From Streptomyces sp. HNM0575 (GTDB lineage Bacteria; Actinomycetota; Actinomycetes; Streptomycetales; Streptomycetaceae): a stretch of DNA of 64,000 bases. Position 1 is the first letter of the stretch. Every line of letters starts with the position of its first letter. A program made the position numbers and the translations under genes. Shown here one piece after another: positions 60,657 through 64,000 of the stretch. The notes under the pieces are model-generated. The model was not told where the DNA came from, searched no databases, and saw nothing but the letters and a program-made list of their open reading frames with translations. The DNA lies in the NCBI RefSeq assembly GCF_012726265.1, contig NZ_JAASAG010000005.1:1-64000 (forward strand), in the 5' to 3' direction.

Positions 60657-61862
60657 TCAGTTGCGGCCGGCGTACTTCCTGCTGACCGCGTCGAAGACGT
60701 TCTTCGCCGCCGGGCCCAGGTGCGGTCCCGCGAGCCACGTCGCGGGCTGCGGGCCGATCGAATTGACCGACACCAGCTCGGCCTTGCCGCCCTCGCCCTT
60801 CATGAACCAGCCGCCGCCCGAGGAGCCGCCGGTCATGGTGCAGCCGATCCGGTAGAGCGCCGGCTGCGAGGCGTCCACCGACAGCTCGCCGGGCCTGTCG
60901 GTGCAGCTGTACATCTTCGCGCCGTCGAAGGGGGGCGCGGCCGGGTAGCCGTACGAACTGAGCCCGGAGAAGCGTCCGGCGCGCGGCGCATGGAAGTTGA
61001 CCTTCACCGCGGCGCCGACCGTCTCCTCCAGCGACCTGCCGGTCGACCGCTCCGGACGTACGTGCAGCACCGCGAAGTCCTGCTGCGAACCGCCGCCGCC
61101 CGACGCCGCGCCCTTGCGGATCCAGTAGTCGGTGGTCTGCGCCCACTCGCCCCACCACTGCCCGTACGGTGCGACGTCCTGCGGCTGCGCGCTCTCCACC
61201 TGCGAGGGCGGCAGACCGCGGTTGTTGTACGCGGGGACGAACATGATGTTGCGCAGCCAGCCGCCGTTCCGGCCCGAGTGCACGCAGTGCCCCGCGGTGG
61301 CCACGAGGTTGGACTTCCCGGGATTGCGCGGGTCCTTGACGACCGTGCCGGAGCAGACCATCGGGCCCTTCGGGGTGTCCATGAAGACCTTGCCGGCGGG
61401 GGCGGCGTTCCGGGTGTACGGAGTGCCGACCGCGCGTGCCTCGACCGGGCGCGGCTCGGGGCCCGAGGCGTTCGCTCCCGACGCCGATTCGACGTTCTCG
61501 GGCACGCGCTTGCCGTTGTCCTCCGCCTCGTCCATGCGTCCGCGCTTCCAGTGGTCCCTGATGTAGGGGTTGATGAAGTCCCGGCCCTCACGGACCCATT
61601 GGTCGCGGTCCCAGTTCTTCCATTCCCCGTTGCGCCACTTCTCCAGGTCCTTCAGGGACGTCGGAAGGTCCTTCGGCAGATCGTCGGGGATGCCGAGACC
61701 GTCGGTGGGCGAGGGCTTCGCGGACGGCCGCGCCTGGGCGTCCGTGTCGCTGCCGCCGCCCGTACCGGACTGGCATGCGGTGACCGTGAGCGCGAGCGCC
61801 GCGAGCACGGTGGCGGCCACCGCGCCCGTACGGCGGCGGGGCTGCCTGCGTATCGATGACAT
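60657..61862 (-). CDS. Trypsin-like serine protease, lipoprotein (copy 1)
   Basis: The product is 401 aa. The signal peptide ends in a lipobox (LTVTAC). The linker contains a distinctive block, DLEKWRNGEWKNWDRDQW, shared with copy 2. The S1 domain has His in ATAGHCVH, Asp in QQDFAVLHV and Ser in TGGSSGGGW, so all three catalytic residues are present. It probably acts on the outer face of the membrane. ATG 61862 has GGGGGAT upstream. It is the downstream member of a tandem pair on the minus strand. Confidence 0.9.
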   Translation of the reverse strand: MSSIRRQPRRRTGAVAATVLAALALTVTACQSGTGGGSDTDAQARPSAKPSPTDGLGIPDDLPKDLPTSLKDLEKWRNGEWKNWDRDQWVREGRDFINPYIRDHWKRGRMDEAEDNGKRVPENVESASGANASGPEPRPVEARAVGTPYTRNAAPAGKVFMDTPKGPMVCSGTVVKDPRNPGKSNLVATAGHCVHSGRNGGWLRNIMFVPAYNNRGLPPSQVESAQPQDVAPYGQWWGEWAQTTDYWIRKGAASGGGGSQQDFAVLHVRPERSTGRSLEETVGAAVKVNFHAPRAGRFSGLSSYGYPAAPPFDGAKMYSCTDRPGELSVDASQPALYRIGCTMTGGSSGGGWFMKGEGGKAELVSVNSIGPQPATWLAGPHLGPAAKNVFDAVSRKYAGRN

Positions 61863-62133
61863 GGAAGGGATCCCCCTGGAAGTGGAACGGAGAGCAGGAA
61901 CTAACGGAGAGCAGGAACCGCGGCAGTGGAACGCCGGAGCAGTGCAGACGTGGAACGTGCAGATGTGGAACGTGCAGACGTGGAGCAGCGCAAACGCGGC
62001 GCAGCGCAACGGCATACGGGTCGGGACCGGCGGCGGGCCGGGGGAGGATCCAACTCCCCGCCCGCCGCCGGTACTTGCGGACCGTGATGCTGCCGCCTCG
62101 GCGTGCGTGCGCGCCGCTGTCGCGGGCGGGCGT
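61863..62133 (-). repeat. Inter-protease gap with short tandem repeats
   Basis: Two repeat groups are visible. GGAGAGCAGGAAC occurs twice within 61889-61918. A 15-bp unit GTGCAGACGTGGAAC occurs three times at 61942-61986 with single-base differences. No gene is supported; the promoter of copy 1 should lie here. Confidence 0.7.
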
Positions 62134-63366
62134 CTACTTTCCGGCGAGGCTGTCGAAGACGCCCTTCGCCTCCTTGCCGATGCGCGGACCGGCGAGCCAC
62201 CCGCCTTCGACGGGTCCGACCGACGTGACGGACAGCAGCTGCCCGCCGCTGGGGCTGAGCCACCCGCCGCCCGAGGAGCCGCCCGTCATGCTGCATCCGA
62301 CGCGGTACATCGTGGGCTCGCGGGGATCCAGCGTCAGGCGTCCGGGCTTGCCGGTGCAGGTGAGCATCTTCGTACCGTCGTAGGGAGGCGCCGCGGGGTA
62401 GCCGTGCGGCGTGAGGCTCGGAATCCCCTTGACCCGCGGGGTGTTGAAGTTGACCTTCGCGGCCTTGCCGACGGTCTCCTCAAGCGAGGGGCCGGACTTG
62501 GCGTCCTCGGGGCGCACCTTCATCACCGCGAAGTCCTGGGGTGCGCCCTTGCCGCCGGTCTTGGAGCCGTTCTCGATCCAGAAGTCCGTCGTACGCGCGT
62601 ACTTGGCCCACCAGACGCCGTCGGGCGCGACGTCCTTCCTGGCGGCCTTCGCCAGCTCGGCGCCGGACAGGCCCTTCGGGTTGTAGCGCGGCACGAAGAC
62701 GACGTTGCGGAACCAGCCGCCGTTCCTGCCCGCGTGCACGCAATGGCCCGCCGTCGCCACGAGGTTGGACTTGCCCGGGTTCCCCGGGTCGGTGACGACG
62801 GTCCCGGAGCAGACCATCGAACCCTCCGGCGTGTCCATGAACACCTTGCCGACGGGCGGACTGGCCTTCGTGTAGGGGCGCTTGACCTGCTTGGCCGGTA
62901 TGCGGGACGGGGCCGGGTCGGTGACGCCCTCGTCCTCGCCGGTGCCGCCCTTGCCGCCGCTCTCTCCGTCGTCGATGTCGCCGTCGTCGACCTTACGGTC
63001 GTTGCCGTCGGCGTCCTTCATCCGGTCCGGGTCCCACAGGTCGTCGATGATCGGGTTGATGAACTCCTTGGCCCTGCGCAGCCATTCGTCGCGGTCCCAG
63101 TTCTTCCATTCGCCGTTGCGCCACTTGTCGAGGTCCTTCAGCGAACTGGGGAGGTCCTTCGGCAGGTCCTTCGGCAGGTCCTTCGGCAGGCCCAGATCCC
63201 GCTGCTTCTTGTCCTGCTCGGCGGCCGAAGCGGAAGCGCTCGGCCGACTCCCGGCGCCGTCGTCCTCCGGGCCGCAGGCGGTGGCGGTCACGGCCAGTAC
63301 GGCTGCGGCCGCCGTCACGGCCAGAGCGGTACGTCGTCGCCTCGCGGACCGGCTGGTGGCTGACAT
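62134..63366 (-). CDS. Trypsin-like serine protease, lipoprotein (copy 2)
   Basis: The product is 410 aa, a paralogue of the 60657-61862 product. The lipobox is VTATAC. A short run of LPKD units (LGLPKDLPKDLPKDLPSSL) leads to the shared block DLDKWRNGEWKNWDRDEW. The S1 triad is in ATAGHCVH, PQDFAVMKV and TGGSSGGGW. A D/G/E-rich stretch follows the shared block. ATG 63366 has GGGGGAG upstream. It is likely cell-surface attached; substrate unknown. Confidence 0.9.
   Translation of the reverse strand: MSATSRSARRRRTALAVTAAAAVLAVTATACGPEDDGAGSRPSASASAAEQDKKQRDLGLPKDLPKDLPKDLPSSLKDLDKWRNGEWKNWDRDEWLRRAKEFINPIIDDLWDPDRMKDADGNDRKVDDGDIDDGESGGKGGTGEDEGVTDPAPSRIPAKQVKRPYTKASPPVGKVFMDTPEGSMVCSGTVVTDPGNPGKSNLVATAGHCVHAGRNGGWFRNVVFVPRYNPKGLSGAELAKAARKDVAPDGVWWAKYARTTDFWIENGSKTGGKGAPQDFAVMKVRPEDAKSGPSLEETVGKAAKVNFNTPRVKGIPSLTPHGYPAAPPYDGTKMLTCTGKPGRLTLDPREPTMYRVGCSMTGGSSGGGWLSPSGGQLLSVTSVGPVEGGWLAGPRIGKEAKGVFDSLAGK
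63155..63195. repeat. 15-bp tandem repeat inside the copy 2 protease gene
   Basis: AGGTCCTTCGGC repeats with a 15-bp period in about three copies, encoding LPKD-L units in the linker. In-frame expansion or contraction would alter only linker length. Confidence 0.8.
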
Positions 63367-63655
63367 GAATGAACTCCCCCTGAATGTCCTTGTGCCTCTT
63401 GAATTGTCATGACCCCCCTGGGCGGGAGGCGGACGCGCCCCCGCGTCGCGGCCGGCGAGAGCCGCCGCGCACCCGAAGTCACGGAAGACTATGCCCCGTC
63501 GGGTGGGGGACGGGGCCCAAGGGGTCCACGGTTCCGACCGGTTCACGTCACAGATCTTCACTTCGCCCGTGATCAGGGCGCTCCGGCTTCGTTGGTACGG
63601 ACGGGGGAGGCGGCCCGCGGGTCCGCGTGCCGAGTCGACACGGGAGGAGATCTCT

Positions 63656-64000
63656 GTGAACGCGCCCACCGGAGCGGCACCGTCGGTCCCGCAAGCGCCG
63701 CGAGCCCCGGAGGTCCCGCCCGGGACGGACGTACGGGCGCCGGCGGATCCCGCGACCGGTACCGCGACGGACCCGGCGATCGACCCGGCGACGGATACTT
63801 CGACCGCCCCCGCGGCGGATGCCTCGACGACTCCCGTGACGGCCCCCGTGACCGGTGCCGCGACCACGGCCGTGACGACTGCCTCGACCACGGCCTCGAC
63901 CGCGGCCGCAGTGGAAGGCGCCCGGCTGCCCGCACAGACGCACGCTCCCGGACGGCCCCGCCGGGCGCTCCGTACGGACACCGCCGGACCGGCCGGAGGC
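63656..64000 (+). CDS. Start of a protein with an A/T/P-rich N-terminus, cut by the window end
   Basis: A reading frame is open from GTG 63656 to the window end (115 codons). GGGAGGAG lies about 8 nt before the start. The visible part is a disordered A/T/P/D-rich stretch (units such as ATDPAIDPATD and TTASTTASTAA), turning basic near the end (GRPRRALRTD). The functional domain must lie beyond the window, so no function can be given. The start signals are good, but low-complexity GC-rich DNA can be open by chance. Confidence 0.5.
   Translation, partial: MNAPTGAAPSVPQAPRAPEVPPGTDVRAPADPATGTATDPAIDPATDTSTAPAADASTTPVTAPVTGAATTAVTTASTTASTAAAVEGARLPAQTHAPGRPRRALRTDTAGPAGG

Overview
The window looks like about 64 kb of a Streptomyces (or very close actinomycete) chromosome. 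Coding DNA is very GC-rich with G/C in third codon positions. GTG starts are frequent and many starts lack a leader. The gene order matches, as I remember it, the core-chromosome block of S. coelicolor from the osaC/osaA/osaB locus through ftsK, recA/recX, the glutamate transporter, miaB, miaA, dapF and rshA to hflX. I could not run a search, so synteny statements are recollection and are used only to support calls already made from the proteins.

Layout. 1-1150: the end of an rRNA operon (5S rRNA and terminator), a shortened DegT-type aminotransferase-like gene, and tRNA-Thr(GGT). 1164-10934: osmoadaptation signalling. This is a multidomain RsbW-like/PAS/GAF/PP2C protein (osaC type) divergent from a giant HAMP-repeat hybrid histidine kinase (osaA) and its stand-alone response regulator (osaB). 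11100-18623: ftsK, a RodZ-like HTH membrane protein, and the overlapping set rimO-pgsA-cinA followed by clgR. 18773-27200: a small membrane protein, a Nei-type glycosylase and the giant helicase Lhr on the minus strand, then an AraC-type regulator with the branched-chain amino acid exporter pair azlC/azlD. 27282-29670: a DUF3046 gene and the SOS locus recA-recX. 29744-35757: an FAD monooxygenase and the glutamate ABC transporter gluABCD. 36058-41510: a two-component pair and a GH38 alpha-mannosidase. 41926-48678: the most accessory-looking stretch. It holds an RsbW-like ATPase, a KAP P-loop NTPase fused to a receiver-like domain, a winged-helix regulator/membrane protein pair with two matching palindromic operators, an orphan TAXI binding protein, and a TetR/SDR divergent pair with an operator inside the SDR promoter. 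48792-60564: housekeeping genes (miaB, a class III extradiol dioxygenase-like gene, an antitoxin-like gene, miaA, a membrane protein, dapF, rshA, an M1 peptidase, hflX). 60657-64000: two tandem trypsin-like lipoproteins and the start of a gene that runs off the window.

Working together. OsaC, OsaA and OsaB form one stress-signalling module. RecA, RecX, ClgR, Lhr and Nei belong to DNA damage and proteolysis responses. GluABCD imports glutamate. MiaA and MiaB act successively on tRNA A37, and RimO modifies ribosomal protein S12. RshA and HflX tie translation to stress. The best candidate for something little described is the KAP-receiver fusion and its upstream anti-sigma-like ATPase (41926-44543). 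The best-supported regulatory discoveries are the palindromes at 45592-45657 and 47748-47764.
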